In this document: piece by piece, positions 39,984 to 52,900 of the stretch | How positions within the stretch are numbered: position 1 is the stretch's first letter | Layout: every line of letters begins with the position of its first letter | NCBI RefSeq assembly: GCF_002234535.1 | Contig: NZ_CP022521.1 | Coordinates: 3,410,001-3,474,000, forward strand | From: Actinoalloteichus hoggarensis | GTDB taxonomy: Bacteria > Actinomycetota > Actinomycetes > Mycobacteriales > Pseudonocardiaceae | Length of the DNA: 64,000 nt | Direction: 5' to 3' | The notes under the pieces: model-generated | Told to the model about the DNA's origin: nothing | What the model saw: the letters and a program-made list of their open reading frames with translations, nothing else | Database searches by the model: none | Program-made: the position numbers and the translations under genes

Positions 39984-42046
39984 GCGTCTTCCAGCGAGAA
40001 CACTCCGGCCACATACGCCGCCGTGATCTCACCCAACGAATGACCCGTCACCACATCCGGACGAACACCCCACGACTCCACCAACCGAAACAACGCCACC
40101 TCGAACGCGAACAGACCCGCCTGCGCGAACACCGTCCGATCCAACACAGCACCCGCGGCACCGGCACCGGCACCGGCACCGGCACCGGCACCGGCACCGG
40201 CAAACACCACCCCGGCCAACGAACCCGGCAACAGACCCTCGAAACCCGCACACACCTCATCGAAGACCCCGGCGAACACCGGAAACGCCCCGTACAACCC
40301 CCGACCCATCCCCGACCGCTGCGCACCCTGACCCGAGAACAGCGCGGCGGTGCGGCCCGGCCGAACGGCGCCCGTGATCACGGTCGCACCGGTGCCGCCC
40401 GAGGCCAGGGTCTCCAGGCCGGCGAGCAGCTCCGTGCGATCGGCGCCCAGGACCACCGCCCGGCGGGTGTGCCGCGATCGAGAGGTCACCAGCGAGTAGG
40501 CCACGTCGGCCGGGTCGTCCGTCGACTCGACCGCGAAGTCCTTGAGCCGGGCAGCCTGCGCGGTCAGCACGTCGGCCGATCCCGCCGACAGCACCCAGGG
40601 CAGCACCGGCAGCGGCGGGCGGGCGGGGACCGCCGACGCCGACGCCGGTTCCGGGGCCTGCTCCAACAGGATGTGCGCGTTGGTCCCGCTGATCCCGAAG
40701 GACGACACCCCGGCGCGGCGGGGCCGGTCGACCTCGGGCCACTCTCGCCGCTCGGTGAGCAGCCGTACCGCGCCGGACGTCCAGTCGACGTGGGAGGTGG
40801 GGGCGTCGACGTGCAACGTCCTCGGCAGCACCCCGTGCCGCATCGCCTCCACCATCTTGATCACACCCGCCACACCCGCCGCCGCCTGCGTGTGCCCGAG
40901 ATTCGACTTCACCGACCCCAACCACAACGGCCGACCCTCGACACGATCCCGGCCATAGGTCGCCAACAACGCCTGCGCCTCGATCGGATCACCCAACGTC
41001 GTACCCGTGCCATGCGCCTCCACCACGTCCACACCGTCCGCCGCGATGCGCGCGTTGGCCAACGCCTGCCGAATCACCCGCTGCTGGGCAGGCCCGTTAG
41101 GCGCGGTCAGGCCGTTGGACGCGCCATCGGAGTTCACCGCCGACCCGCGCACGACGGCCAGCACCGGATGCCCGTTACGCCGAGCATCGGACAGCCGCTC
41201 CAACAACACCAGACCCACGCCCTCCGACCAACCCGTCCCGTCCGCCGCCTCCGCGAACGGCTTGCACCGACCATCGGGCGCCAGGCCACGCTGCTGACTG
41301 AACCCGATGAACGAGCTCGGCGTGGACATCACCGTCACCCCGCCCGCCAACGCGAGGGCGCACTCATGCCTGCTCAGTGAGTGGCACGCCAGGTGCAGGG
41401 ACACCAGCGACGAGGAGCAGGCGGTGTCGACCGACACCGCCGGGCCCTCCAGACCGAGCACGTAGGCGATGCGACCGGACAGGATCGCGGCCGCGCTGCC
41501 GGTGCCCGTGAATGCCTCGGCACGCTGCGGCGACGCCGCCATCAGCGCCGGATAGTCCTGCCCATTGGTGCCCGCGAACACGCCGACCGGCGCGCCGCGC
41601 AGCGACGACGGGTCGATTCCGGCGCGTTCCAGGACCTCCCAGGCGCTCTCCAGCAGGAGCCGCTGCTGGGGGTCCATCCCGAGGGCCTCGCGGGGGCTGA
41701 TCCCGAATAGCTCGGCGTCGAAGTCCGCCACCTCGTCGAGAAAACCGCCCTCGCGCACGTAACTCCGGCCGGGCACGCCGGGCTCGGGGTCGTACAGCGC
41801 CTCGACGTCCCAGCCTCGGTCGTCGGGAAACGCCGAGACGGCGTCCGTGCCGTCCGACACCAGCCGCCAGAGGTCTTCCGACGAGCGGACGCCGCCGGGG
41901 AACCGGCAGCTCATCGCGACGACGGCGATCGGCTCCTGCGTCGCGGACTCGGCGGCGCGCAGCCGTTCGCGGGTCTCGTGCAGCTCGGCGGTGACCCGCT
42001 TCAGGTATCCGACGAGCTTCTCTTCGTTCACCATGTGCGGTCTCAC
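39953..42046 (-). CDS. Type I PKS, docking domain, KS and front of AT (upstream part of a frameshifted gene)
   Basis: 697 residues: an N-terminal docking helix ([20 protein letters not shown]), KS with the Cys in [13 protein letters not shown] (about 205) and its two His regions ([18 protein letters not shown]), then the front of a malonyl-type AT up to [14 protein letters not shown] (668). It stops at [13 protein letters not shown] where the closest copy, in the neighbouring three-module PKS, reads on as [15 protein letters not shown]. One base is missing here, so the protein is split inside the AT. The GTG at 42046 overlaps the upstream stop by 4 bp (GTGA) with AAGGA in front; ATG 42034 is an alternative. 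A seven-unit GA repeat sits in the AT at residues 616-629. Confidence 0.88.
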   Translation of the reverse strand: MRPHMVNEEKLVGYLKRVTAELHETRERLRAAESATQEPIAVVAMSCRFPGGVRSSEDLWRLVSDGTDAVSAFPDDRGWDVEALYDPEPGVPGRSYVREGGFLDEVADFDAELFGISPREALGMDPQQRLLLESAWEVLERAGIDPSSLRGAPVGVFAGTNGQDYPALMAASPQRAEAFTGTGSAAAILSGRIAYVLGLEGPAVSVDTACSSSLVSLHLACHSLSRHECALALAGGVTVMSTPSSFIGFSQQRGLAPDGRCKPFAEAADGTGWSEGVGLVLLERLSDARRNGHPVLAVVRGSAVNSDGASNGLTAPNGPAQQRVIRQALANARIAADGVDVVEAHGTGTTLGDPIEAQALLATYGRDRVEGRPLWLGSVKSNLGHTQAAAGVAGVIKMVEAMRHGVLPRTLHVDAPTSHVDWTSGAVRLLTERREWPEVDRPRRAGVSSFGISGTNAHILLEQAPEPASASAVPARPPLPVLPWVLSAGSADVLTAQAARLKDFAVESTDDPADVAYSLVTSRSRHTRRAVVLGADRTELLAGLETLASGGTGATVITGAVRPGRTAALFSGQGAQRSGMGRGLYGAFPVFAGVFDEVCAGFEGLLPGSLAGVVFAGAGAGAGAGAGAGAAGAVLDRTVFAQAGLFAFEVALFRLVESWGVRPDVVTGHSLGEITAAYVAGVFSLEDACRLVAARVG
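40157..40198 (-). repeat. Hexanucleotide tandem repeat (7 units) coding for Gly-Ala in an AT domain
   Basis: GGCACC is repeated seven times without error on the plus strand, coding for (Gly-Ala)7 on the minus strand. It lies in the AT between [11 protein letters not shown] and [10 protein letters not shown], a place where the other ATs have a short variable loop. Changes by whole units keep the frame. Confidence 0.95.
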
Positions 42047-45000
42047 TGGTCCTTCGTTGCTGAAGCCGTGCCGAATTCGTCGTCGATGAACGCGAGCAGT
42101 TCGTCGGCGCTGGCCGCGTGCAGCCGGTCGCCGACCGAGTCGGGGGCGTCGTCGGGGAGACCGTCGGGGTCGGCCGAGCCTCGGCGCACGGCGTCGAGCC
42201 GGGCCAGCAGTGCCTGCAACCGGTCGACGATCCCGGTGGTCTCGATGTCGGCCGCGCTGAACCGCGCGGTGCCGTTCTCCAGTCGGTCCAACGGGGTCAG
42301 CATCGCCAGCGGCTCGTCGGAGTCTCGCTCGTCGAGCAGCTCCGCGCGCAGGCGGTCCGCCAGGTCGGCCGCCGTGGGGTGGTCGAACACCAGCGTGGTC
42401 GGCAGGGACAGCCCGGTGGCGCTCACCAGTCGATCGCGCAGCTCCACCGCGGTGAGCGAGTCGAAGCCGAGGTCGCGGAAGGCCCGATCCGGCTCCACCG
42501 CGTCGGGGGTGTCATGGCCGAGTACCGCCGAGACCTCGGTGCGTACCAGGGTGAGCAGCAGGGCGCCGCGTTCCGCCGCCTCGGTCGCGGCGAGCCGGGC
42601 ACGCAGGTCCGCGCCGCCGTCGCCGGTCGGGTCTGCCGCGACGTCCAGGGCGGCGCGGGCCTCCGCCAGCTCGCCCAGCAGCGGGCTCGGCCGCAGTGCG
42701 GTGAAACCGGGGGCGAACACCGACCAGTCCACGTGGGCGACCGTGGTCGTGGCGCGATCCTCGACCAGGCTCGCCTCCAGCGCGGCGATCGCCGTCGCGG
42801 GGGTGAGGAGGAGGAGACCCACGCGGCGCAACGCCTGGGCCGCCTCGTCGTCGGCGACCATGCCGCCCTCTCCCCACGGCCCCCACGCGATCGCGGTGGC
42901 CGCCAGCCCCGCGGCCCGACGGTGCGACGCAAGGGCGTCCAGGTGGGCGTTGGCGGCCGAGTAGGCGGCCTGACCGCCGCTGCCCCAGACACCCGCGATG
43001 GAGGAGAAGAGCACGAAGGCGTCCAGATCGCGGTCGCCGAGGACCGCGTGCAGGTTGTCCGCGCCCGCAACCTTGGCGCGGAGGATGTTCGCGACCTCCT
43101 CCACCGAGGTGTCCCGCAGCGCGCCGAAGCCCGCGACACCCGCGGTGTGGACCACGGTGCGCAGATCCTCGCCCGCCTCGTCGAGGTCGCGCACCACCGT
43201 CGCCAGCGCGGCGCGGTCGGCGACGTCGCACACCGGCATGGTCACCCGCACGCCGAGGGCGTGGAGTTCGCGTTCCAGTTCGGCCGCCCCCGGAGCCGCC
43301 GGGCCGCGCCTGCTGAGCAGCACCAGGTGTTCGGTGCCGGTCTCGGCGAGGCGGCGGGCGACGTGCCCGCCGAGTGCCCCGGTGCCCCCGGTGATCAGGG
43401 CGGTGCCCCGGCTCGGCCAGCTCTGCGCCTGCACGGGTTCGACGATCCGCCGCAGCCGCCTGCCGTGGCCCGCCGCGGCCCGCAGCGCCACCTGGTCTTC
43501 GCCGGCGTCGCCGAGCAGCACGCCGGGCAGCCTGCCCACGGCGCGCCGGTCCACAGCCGACGGAAGGTCGATCAGGCCGCCCCAGTCGCGGGGGAACTCC
43601 AGTGCGGCGACGCGGCCGAGTCCCCACACCGCGGCCTGTGCCGGCGCGGCCACCGGGTCGTGGTCGCCGATGCCGACGGCCCCCCGGGTGACCAGCCAGA
43701 CGGGCGCCTCGATCGCGGCGTCGGCCACCGCTTGGAGGAGCAGTACGGCGACGGTCACCGGGCAGGACGATTCCTCGGCTTCGCCGCCGGGGGCGGACCA
43801 GGAGAGCAGGGAGAGCACTCCGGCGGGCGGGACGTCCTCGGCCGCGGCGCGCAGCAGCCCGGCGAGGCCGTCGCGCCGCAGTCCCCGGACGTCGACCGGC
43901 TGGACGTCGACCTCGCCGACGGCCTCCGCGAGCGTCGCGCGGACCGCGGCCGGGTACTCGTCGGCCGCGAGCGCCTCGGGCACCAACACCAGCCAGCGGC
44001 CCGCCGAGCCCGCAGGCGCGAGGTCGGTCGACTCGTCGAGTTCCGTCCAGCCGACCTCGTAGCGCGCCGAGTCCTCGTCGCCCGATGTCGGATCGGCCAG
44101 CCAGAAGCGGGTGCGGGTGAAGGCGTAGGTCGGCAGGTCCACCGGGCGGGCGTCGGGGAACACCGCGTCCCAGTCGGGCGAACGGCCCGCCGTGTGCAGG
44201 CGTGCGACGGCGGCGGCCAGCGCCGCGGGCTCGTCCTGTCCGCCGCGCAGCGCCGGGATCAACGCCTCGTCGCCCGCGCGGGACTCCCCGGCCAGCGCGG
44301 TGAGCACGCCGCGCGGCCCCACCTCCAGGAAGCGCACGACCTCTCGGCCGCGCAGCGCGGTCAGGCCGTCGTGGAACCGCACCGGCTCCCGGACGTGCCG
44401 CACCCAGTGTTCCGGGGAGGTCGGATCGGCGTCGGCGAGGTTCGACACGAGCGGGATCGTCGGCGCGGCGTAGTCGATCGACTCGGCGACCGCGCGGAAC
44501 TCCGCGAGCATGGGCGTCATGTGCGGCGAGTGGAAGGCGTGGCTCACGGTCAGCCGCCGGGTGCGGCGGCCGAGGGCCTCGAAGCGGGCGCCGAGTTCGA
44601 GGACGGCGTCCTCGTCGCCGGAGAGCACCACCGAGGCGGGTCCGTTGACCGCCGCGAGGTCGACGGTCTCGGTCAGCAGCGGCCGCACCTCGTCCTCCGT
44701 CGCGGCCACCGACAGCATCGCGCCGCCGCCGGGGAGGTCCCGCATCAGACCGCCTCGGGCGGCGACCAGGAGGCAGGCCGACTCCAACGACAGCACGCCC
44801 GCCGCGTGTGCGGCGGCGACCTCGCCGATGGAGTGTCCCGTCACCACGTCCGGTGAGAGGCCCCAGGATTCGAGCAGTCGGAACAACGCCACCTCGACGG
44901 CGAACAGCCCGGCCTGGGTGTAGTCGGTGCGGTGCAGCAGAGCGGCGGCCTCGGTGCCGTCCTCGGCGAACACGACGTCGCGCAACGGAGGGTCCAGCGT

Positions 45001-46938
45001 GCCCTCGAAGCCCGCGCAGACGTCGTCGAACGCCGCCGCGAACGCGGGGTGCGCGGCATGCAGCGCGCGGCCCATGCCGTGGCGTTGCGCGCCCTGGCCG
45101 GAGAACAGGAACGCGGTCCGGCCCGTGAGTCGGGTCCCGGTGATCACGCGCGCCTCGGCGGTGCCCTCGGCCAGTGCGGCCAGACCGCGCAACAGCGTGG
45201 GCCGGTCGGCGCCGAGCACGACCGCGCGATGGTGATGGGCTGCCCTGGTGGTGGCCAGCGACCAGCCGACGTCGGCGAGCGGCGCGGTCCCGTCGGAGGT
45301 CGGGGAGTCCTGAACGGTCTGGTGAGAGCTCTGGGCGGCCAGGAGCCGGGCGGCCTGCGCGGGCAGCGCCTCGGAGCTCCGGGCGGACAACGGCCAGCCG
45401 ACGATCGCGGGCGGCTGCGCGGAGCCGGTCAGGACTCCGGCGGGAACGGCGGGTGCCGCGCCGGTGTGGGAGCCGCCGGGGGTGGCGGAAGCGTCGGAGG
45501 CGTCGGGAATGGCGACGTCGCCGGGTGCCGCGGAGTGGGCGGGCATCGCCGCGTCGCCGGGTGCGGCGGAGCCGGCGGGCCGCGGTGGGTGCTCGGCCGG
45601 GGCCTCCTCGAGGAGCACGTGCGCGTTGGTGCCGCTGATGCCGAACGAGGACACCCCGGCTCGGCGCGGTCGGTCCGCGACAGGCCAGGCCTGCTCCTCG
45701 GTGAGGAGCCGGACCGCACCGGTCGTCCAGTCCACCTGGGTGGACGGCCGGTCCACGTGCAGGGTGCGCGGCAGGACACGGTGGCGGAACGCCTCGACCA
45801 TCTTGATCATGCCCGCGACCCCGGCGGCGAGCTGGGTGTGGCCGAGGTTGGACTTCACCGAGCCCAGCCACAGCGGCCGCTCGGCGGGACGGTCCCGTCC
45901 GTAGGTCGCCAGCAGTGCCTGTGCCTCGATCGGATCGCCCAGGGCGGTGCCGGTGCCGTGGGCCTCCACGACGTCCACCTCGGACGGCCGGAGATCGGCA
46001 TCGGCGAGCGCCGCGCGGATGACCCGCTGTTGAGAGGGCCCGTTCGGCGCGGTGAGTCCGTTGGAGGCGCCGTCGGAGTTCACCGCCGTGCCCCGGACGA
46101 CGGCCAGCACGGTGCGGCCCTCACGTCGGGCGTCGGAGAGCCGCTGCACGAGCAGCATGCCGACGCCTTCGGACCAGCCGGTGCCGTCGGCCGCCTCGGC
46201 GAAGGGCTTACATCGGCCGTCGGCCGCGAGCCCGCCCTGGCGTCCGAACTCCTGGAAGGCCATCGGGGAGGCCATGATCGTCACCCCGCCGACCAGGGCG
46301 AGGGAGCACTCCCCCGCGCGCAGCGCGCGGGCGGCCAGGTGCAGCGCCACCAGCGAGGACGAGCAGGCCGTGTCGAGCGAGACGGCGGGTCCCTCCAGGC
46401 CGAGCAGGTAGGCGATGCGACCGGAGACCACGCTGCCCGCGCTGCCGGTCAGCAGATGCCCGGCGACCTCCGCCGGGGTCTCGGCGAGTCCGGCGCCGTA
46501 GCCGCTGGTCGCGGCGCCGAGGAACACTCCCGTCCGGCTGCCCGCCAGCGTGGTCGGGTCGATCCCGGCGCGCTCCAGCAGCTCCCATGACGTCTGCAGG
46601 ACGAGCCGCTGCTGCGGGTCCATCGCCAGCGCCTCGCGCGGAGAGATCCCGAAGAAGCCGGGGTCGAAGTCGCCCGCGTCGTGGACGAAGCCGCCGATGC
46701 CGCGCTCGCGCCAACCACGGTCGGTCGGGAAGTCCCCCATGGCGTCGGTGCCGTCCCGGACCAGCTGCCACAGCCGCTCCGGCGAGTCGACGCCGCCGGG
46801 GTAGCGGCAGCTCGTGGCGAGGATCGCGATCGGCTCTCCCGCCGCGTCGGACAGCTCCCGTACCCGCCTCTGGAGCCTGCCGTTCTCCTTGAGCGAGGCG
46901 CGCAGCGCCTCGACCAGCTCCTCGGTGGACGTGGTCAT
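42043..46938 (-). CDS. Type I PKS, one module (KS-AT-KR-ACP)
   Basis: 1631 residues. The N-terminal coiled-coil docking segment is [22 protein letters not shown] has Cys at about 188 ([13 protein letters not shown]). AT has GHSIGE at about 700 and HAFH, so malonyl-CoA. After a long structural half-domain, KR has [14 protein letters not shown] (1174) and the Tyr/Asn pair in [15 protein letters not shown] lacks the LDD motif ([10 protein letters not shown] instead), so it is A-type, giving an L-hydroxyl by the usual rule. ACP GFDSL is at 1490. The C-terminus ends in a four-helix-type docking tail. No DH or ER. It starts 1 bp after the stop of the three-module PKS with GGAGGG upstream, and overlaps the next PKS gene by 4 bp, so all are co-translated in order. 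Confidence 0.95.
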   Translation of the reverse strand: MTTSTEELVEALRASLKENGRLQRRVRELSDAAGEPIAILATSCRYPGGVDSPERLWQLVRDGTDAMGDFPTDRGWRERGIGGFVHDAGDFDPGFFGISPREALAMDPQQRLVLQTSWELLERAGIDPTTLAGSRTGVFLGAATSGYGAGLAETPAEVAGHLLTGSAGSVVSGRIAYLLGLEGPAVSLDTACSSSLVALHLAARALRAGECSLALVGGVTIMASPMAFQEFGRQGGLAADGRCKPFAEAADGTGWSEGVGMLLVQRLSDARREGRTVLAVVRGTAVNSDGASNGLTAPNGPSQQRVIRAALADADLRPSEVDVVEAHGTGTALGDPIEAQALLATYGRDRPAERPLWLGSVKSNLGHTQLAAGVAGMIKMVEAFRHRVLPRTLHVDRPSTQVDWTTGAVRLLTEEQAWPVADRPRRAGVSSFGISGTNAHVLLEEAPAEHPPRPAGSAAPGDAAMPAHSAAPGDVAIPDASDASATPGGSHTGAAPAVPAGVLTGSAQPPAIVGWPLSARSSEALPAQAARLLAAQSSHQTVQDSPTSDGTAPLADVGWSLATTRAAHHHRAVVLGADRPTLLRGLAALAEGTAEARVITGTRLTGRTAFLFSGQGAQRHGMGRALHAAHPAFAAAFDDVCAGFEGTLDPPLRDVVFAEDGTEAAALLHRTDYTQAGLFAVEVALFRLLESWGLSPDVVTGHSIGEVAAAHAAGVLSLESACLLVAARGGLMRDLPGGGAMLSVAATEDEVRPLLTETVDLAAVNGPASVVLSGDEDAVLELGARFEALGRRTRRLTVSHAFHSPHMTPMLAEFRAVAESIDYAAPTIPLVSNLADADPTSPEHWVRHVREPVRFHDGLTALRGREVVRFLEVGPRGVLTALAGESRAGDEALIPALRGGQDEPAALAAAVARLHTAGRSPDWDAVFPDARPVDLPTYAFTRTRFWLADPTSGDEDSARYEVGWTELDESTDLAPAGSAGRWLVLVPEALAADEYPAAVRATLAEAVGEVDVQPVDVRGLRRDGLAGLLRAAAEDVPPAGVLSLLSWSAPGGEAEESSCPVTVAVLLLQAVADAAIEAPVWLVTRGAVGIGDHDPVAAPAQAAVWGLGRVAALEFPRDWGGLIDLPSAVDRRAVGRLPGVLLGDAGEDQVALRAAAGHGRRLRRIVEPVQAQSWPSRGTALITGGTGALGGHVARRLAETGTEHLVLLSRRGPAAPGAAELERELHALGVRVTMPVCDVADRAALATVVRDLDEAGEDLRTVVHTAGVAGFGALRDTSVEEVANILRAKVAGADNLHAVLGDRDLDAFVLFSSIAGVWGSGGQAAYSAANAHLDALASHRRAAGLAATAIAWGPWGEGGMVADDEAAQALRRVGLLLLTPATAIAALEASLVEDRATTTVAHVDWSVFAPGFTALRPSPLLGELAEARAALDVAADPTGDGGADLRARLAATEAAERGALLLTLVRTEVSAVLGHDTPDAVEPDRAFRDLGFDSLTAVELRDRLVSATGLSLPTTLVFDHPTAADLADRLRAELLDERDSDEPLAMLTPLDRLENGTARFSAADIETTGIVDRLQALLARLDAVRRGSADPDGLPDDAPDSVGDRLHAASADELLAFIDDEFGTASATKDQ

Positions 46939-46939
46939 C

Positions 46940-49900
46940 TCATCCCTCCACTCGCGCGGTCGCCGACGTGCCGAGCGCCCGTTCGATCAGGGCGGCGGCG
47001 TCCAGTGCGTCGTACTCCTCGGGCGACTCGTCGCCCTCGGCGCCCGCCGCGCCGTCCTCGGCGAGCCGCAGCAGGGTCTCCAGCAGGCCCGCTTTGCGGA
47101 ACCGCTCCAGCGGGGTCGCCGCCAGCGCGCGGCGCAGCTCGGCCTCGGCGGGGTCGACGGGCTCCGCCGCCGGGACGAGTTCCGCGAGCAGCGCCCCGGC
47201 GAGCACCGCGGGCGTGGGGTGGTCGTAGACCAGCGTCGCGGACAGTCGAAGCCCGGTCGCCGAGGTCAGCGCGTTGCGGAACTCCACGGCGGTCAGCGAG
47301 TCGAAACCGAGGTCGGCGAAGGCCCGCTCGGCGTCGAGGGCGGCCGCGTCGCGGTGTCCGAGCGCGACCGCCGCCTGCTCACGCACCAGCCGCACCAGCA
47401 GCTCGTGCCGTTCGTCGGGCTCCGCCGAGGCGAGGGCCGCCCGCAGGGCCGCGCCCGACGACACGCCGTCGGGCGTCGCCTCCCGCACCGCGGCCGCGAC
47501 CTCGGCCAGCTCCCCGAGCAGCGGGCTCGGCCGCAACCCGGTGAAGCCGGGGGCGAATCGCGACCAGTCGACGTCGGCCACGACCGCCCCGGCGCCGTCC
47601 GCCGCGAGGACGCGCCGCAACGTGAGGACGGCGAGTTCCGGGGCCAGCAGCCGAAGGCCGTGTCGTTGCAGGGATCGCTCCGCCTCCGAACCCGCGGCCA
47701 TGCCGCCGCCGCCCCACGGGCCCCAGGCCACGGCGGTGGCCCGCAGCCCGCGTGCTCGGCGCCGGTCGGCCAGCGCGTCGAGATAGGCGTTGCCCGCCGC
47801 GTAGGCACCCTGGCCGCCGCTGCCCCAGACGCCCGCGATGGAGGAGAAGAGCACGAAGGCGTCCAGGTCGGCGTCGGCGAACGCGGCATCGAGGTTGCGG
47901 GCCCCGGCGACCTTGCCCGCGACGACCCGCTCGAACTGCTCCGGGGAGGTCTCGACGAGCGGGCTCACCTCTGAGACTCCGGCGGCGTGCACCACGGTCC
48001 TGATCCGCTCGCCCCGCCCGGCCAGGTCGCGCAGTAACGCGGCGGCGGCCTCGGGGTCCGCGACGTCACAGGCCGCGACGGTCACCGCGACGCCGTGACC
48101 GCGCAGCTCCTCGGCGAGCTCGGCGGCGCCGGGCGCGGCGAGACCCCGGCGACTGGTGAGGACGAGGTGCTCCGCGCCGCTGCGGGCCAGCCAGCGGGCG
48201 ACCTGCCCGCCCAGTGCCCCGGTGCCGCCGGTGACGAGCGCGGTTCCACTCGTGGACCACACCGGATCCGCGGCGGAGACCGTCGCCCGGACGAGGCGCC
48301 GGACGAACACGCCCGCGGGCCGCACGGCGAGCTGATCCTCCCCGGCGACGCCCGCCAGCACGCCGGGCAGCCTGCGCAGCACCGCCGTGTCCGGGGCGGC
48401 CGGGAGGTCGACGAGGCCGCCCCAGCCTCGCGGGGACTCCAACGCCGCCACCCGGCCGAGGCCCCAGATCATGGCCTGTGCGGGATCGAGGACGGGGTCG
48501 CCGGGGCCGGTGCCGACGGCCCCTCGGGTGAGGCACCACAGCGGTACGGTCACGCCCGCCTCGGTCAGGGCACGCAGCAGGGCGGGCAGGGCCGCGGCGG
48601 TGTCGCCGCCCGTCGCGGGCAGGAGCACGCCCGTCACGTCCGCCGCGGCGGCGACCAGCCGGGCCGGGTCCCCGACGGCGGCGGACCAGGCCAGCCGGAC
48701 GACGTCGTGCCGCTGCCGCACCAGTTCGTCGGTCAGCGCCGCCAGGTATTCGACGTCGTCCTCGGGTTCGATCACCAGCCAGCTGCCCGGGGTGTGGTGT
48801 TCGCCGGGCGAGTCGAGGTGCCGCCAGACGACGTCGTAACGCCAGGAGTCGGTGACGGCGGCCTCGTGCAGGCGGTGCCGCCAGGAGTGCAGGGCGGGCA
48901 GCACCTCGGCGAGCGAAGCGTCCTCGGCCACGCCCAGCGCCCTGGTCACCTCGGCCAGGTCGGAGCGTTCCACGGCGTCCCAGAGCGGGCCGTCCTCGGT
49001 GGACGGGGCGGGTGCGGGGGTATCGAGCCAGAGTCGGCGCCGCTGGAACGGGTAGGTCGGCAGGTCGATGCGGCGACCGCCGCGGGTCAGCGGGGTCCAG
49101 TCGACGCCGCCGCCGTGGACGTGCCAGGCGGCCAGCGCGGCGGTGAACGCGGCCTGCTCGTCGGCGTCGTCCGCGCGGGCGGCGGGGACGCAGGCCCGCG
49201 CGTCGTTCGGCGGCAGCGCGGCGGCGGTCATCGCGGTGAGCACGGCGTCCGGTCCGAGTTCGAGGAGTCGGGTGACCCCGGCGGCGTCCAGGTGGGCGAC
49301 GGCGTCGCCGAAGCGGACGGTGGCGCGCACCTGCTCGACCCAGTAGTCGGGGCCGCACAGCTCACCGCCCGCGGCGGGCCGCCCGGTGACCGTCGACACC
49401 ACGGTCGTCCTCGGGGCTCGGAAGTCCACCGTGGACAGCACGCGGCCGAACTCGGCGAGCATCGGCTCCATCCTGGGCGAGTGGAAGGCGTGCGAGACCC
49501 GCAGCCTGCGCGCCTTGCGACCTCGCGATTCGAATTCGGCGGCGATCGCCGACACGGCGTCCTCGTCGCCGGAGATCACCACGGAGGCGGGCCCGTTCAC
49601 GGCGGCCAGCGCGACCGCCGTCGACAGCAACGGCGTCACCTCGTCGACGCCCGCCTGCAGGGCGACCATCGCGCCGCCCTCGGGCAGGGCCTGCATCAGC
49701 CTGCCTCGGGCGGCGACCACCCGGCAGGCGTCGGGCAGGGAGAGGACGCCCGCGACGTGCGCCGCGACGAGTTCCCCGATGGAATGGCCGACGAGGAGGT
49801 CGGCGCCGAGCCCGTGGGCCTCGGCGAGCCGGAACAACGCGGTCTCGTAGGCGAAGAGGGCGGGCTGGCCGTAGCCGGTCTGGTCGAGCAGCGCGGCCTG

Positions 49901-52900
49901 CGGGGAGTCCGGTTCGGCGAACACCAGCGTGGCCAGCGGGCGGTCCAGTTCGGCGTCGAGGTAGGCCGCGGCGGCGTCGAACGCCTCGGCGAAGACCTCG
50001 GAGGCGGCGTAGAGCCCGCGGCCCATGCCCGCACGCTGGGCGCCCTGGCCGGTGAACAGGAACGCCGAGCGGCCTCCGGGGCGGGCGACGCCGGTGAGCA
50101 CCCGGGCGGCCGGTTCGCCCTCGGCGAGGGCACGCAGGCCGTCGAGCAGCTCCGCACGGTCGCGGCCCAGCACCGCGGCCCGGTGCTCCAGGGTGGCGCG
50201 GCCCGAGGCGAGAGAGCGGGCCGCGTCGAGCGGGTCCGCCTCGCCGAGTGAGGCGTGCAACCGGGCCGCCTGAGCCCGCAACGCCTCGGCGCCGCGGGCG
50301 GACACCAGCCACGGCGCGGGTCGGACCGCGCGGTCGTCCGGCGCGGGCCGCGCGGCGGGCTCGGGCGGGGGCGCCTGCTCCAGGATGGTGTGCGCGTTGG
50401 TGCCGCTGATCCCGAAGGAGGACACGGCGGCCCGACGCGGGTGGTCGGTCTCCGGCCAGGGCACGGGCTCGGTGAGCAGTCGCACCGTGCCCGCCGACCA
50501 GTCCACCTTGGTCGTCGGATTGTCGGCGTGCAACGTGCGGGGCAGCACGCCGTGCCGCATGGCCTGGACCATCTTGATGACGCCCGCGACGCCCGCCGCC
50601 GACTGGGTGTGCCCGATGTTGGACTTGATCGAGCCCAGCCACAGCGGCCGGTCCGGATCGCGGTCTCGGCCGTACCCGGCGAGGAGCGCCTGTGCCTCGA
50701 TGGGATCGCCGAGGGCCGTTCCGGTGCCGTGTGCCTCGACGACGTCGACCTCGGCGGGCGTGAGACCCGCACCTGTCAGGGCCTGTCGGACGACCCGCTG
50801 CTGAGCGGGGCCGTTGGGGGCGGTGAGGCCGTTGGAGGCGCCGTCGGAGTTGATCGCGGAGCCGCGCACGGTGGCGAGCACGTCGTGGCCGCGCCGCCGT
50901 GCCTCGGACAGCCGTTCCACCAGCAGCAGGCCGACTCCCTCGGCCCAGCCGGTGCCGTCGGCCTCGTCGGCGAAGGCCTTGCAGCGGCCGTCCGGCGCGA
51001 GTCCGCCCTGGCGGCCGAACTCCAGGAAGGCGTTGGGCGTCGACATCACGGTGACCCCGCCGGCCACGGCGAGGCCGCACTCGCCGCGTCGCAGCGACTG
51101 GATCGCCAGGTGCAGCGCGACCAACGACGACGAGCAGGCGGTGTCCAGGGAGACGGCGGGGCCCTCCAGCCCGAGCGCGTAGGCGATCCGGCCGGAGGCG
51201 ATGCTGCTCGCGCTGCCGGTGAGCAGGTGGCCGGCGACGCCGTCGGGCACCTCGGTCAGCGCGGCGCCGTAACCGGAGGAGCCCGCGCCGATGAACACCC
51301 CGGTGTCGCTGCCGCGCAGCGCGGTCGGGTCGATCCCGGCCCGTTCGAACAGCTCCCACGTCGTCTCCAACAGCAGTCGCTGCTGGGGGTCCATGGCCAG
51401 GGCCTCGCGTGGCGAGATTCCGAAGAAGTCGGGGTCGAAGGTGTCGGCGTCGTAGACGAAGCCGCCCTGCCGTGCGATCTGCTCGCCGCCCAGCCGAGCC
51501 GGATCCCAGCCTCGGTTCTCCGGGAAGCGCGAGATGGCGTCGGTTCCGTCGGCGACGAGCTGCCAGAGGTCGTCCGGAGAGCGGACGCCGCCGGGGAGAC
51601 GGCAGCTCATGGCCACGATGACGACCGGATCATCGGCGAGGTCCACCGCCTCGGCGGCCCGCGTGCCCGGCGCCGGGCCGTCCTCCGCCCCGAGGAGTTC
51701 GGTACGGACGAGCCGGGCGAGCGCGGCGGAGTTCGGATGGTCGAAGGCCAGGGTGGCGGGCAGGCTCAGCCCGGTGGCCCCGGCCAGCCGGTTACGCAGT
51801 TCCACGGCGGTCAGCGAGTCGAAACCCAGGTCGGAGAAGGCGCGGTCAGGGGCGATCGCGGCCGCGTCGCCGTGGCCGAGCACCAGCGCGATCTGCTCTC
51901 GGACGAGTTCGTCGATCGCCCGGTCCCGATCGGCGGCGGCGAGGCCGCGAAGCCTGGCGCGCAGTGCATCGCCCGCTCCGCCGCTCGGTGCGCCGCCCAC
52001 GCCCGCCGCCGCGACGGCCGCCTCGGCGGCGGGGACGGCCGTCAGCAGCGGGCTGGGCCGCAGCGCGGTGAAGCCGGGGGCGAAGACCGACCAGTCCACA
52101 TCGGCCACGACGGTGGTGGTGAGGCCGTGCTCGATCGAGGCGTGCAGCGCGGCGAGGGCCGCGCCCGGCTCCAACGGACGCAGGCCGCGGCGGCGCAGTG
52201 CCTCCTCGGCACCGTCGGCGGCGGCCATCCCGGCACCCGCCCACGGCCCCCAGGCGACGGAGGTGGCGGCCAGGCCTCGGGCACGGCGGTGTTCGGCGAG
52301 GGCGTCGAGATAGGCGTTGCCCGCCGCGTAGGCGCCCTGGCCGCCGCTGCCCCAGGTGGCGGCGATCGAGGAGAACAGGAGGAAGGCGTCGAGTTCCACG
52401 TCCGCGAACACATCGTGGAGGTGCCGCGCGCCGACGACCTTGGCGTGGTTGGCCTCGGCGACCTCGGCGGCGGTGGTCTCGGCCAGCGGCCGGTGTCCGG
52501 TGATGCCCGCGGCGTGCACGACCGCGCGCACCGGGGTGCCCTCGGCATCGAGTCGGGCGGCCAGGGCGGCGAGCGCGGCCCGGTCGGTGACGTCGCACGC
52601 CACCGCCTCGGCGCGAACGCCCAGGGCGGTCAGTTCCGTGAGGAGGTCGGCGGCGCCGGGTGCGGCCGGGCCGCGCCTGCCGAGAAGCACCAGCTGTTCG
52701 GCTCCGGAGCGAGCGAGCAGCCGGGCGGTGTGCGCGCCGAGCCCGCCGGTGCCGCCGGTGATGAGCACCGTGCCCCGCCAGACGGGTCCGGCGGGGGCGG
52801 GCCCGGCCGGGGCGCGCCCGGTCAGGGGGGCGGGGACGAGTCGGCGGCCGAGGACGACGGAGCCGCGCACGGCGACCTGGTCCTCGCCGCCGTCGGCGAG

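Larger units (their letters stand above)
39543..40330 (-). repeat. Near-identical AT tract, copy B (matches 53803-54625)
   Basis: Second copy of the AT tract. Main differences from copy A are the missing base near 39955, a few substitutions around it, and the repeat loop at 40157-40198. A KS tract further upstream (40697-41290 versus 55073-55668) is also nearly identical. Confidence 0.85.

Noticed and set aside
34467-40043. Very long plus-strand open frame (over 1800 codons) opposite the PKS
   Set aside because: A classic antisense shadow of high-GC PKS coding DNA; full of Arg, His and Gly with no domain.
40157-40198. Short tandem repeat considered as a CRISPR-like array
   Set aside because: Units are 6 bp with no spacers and lie in a coding AT domain.
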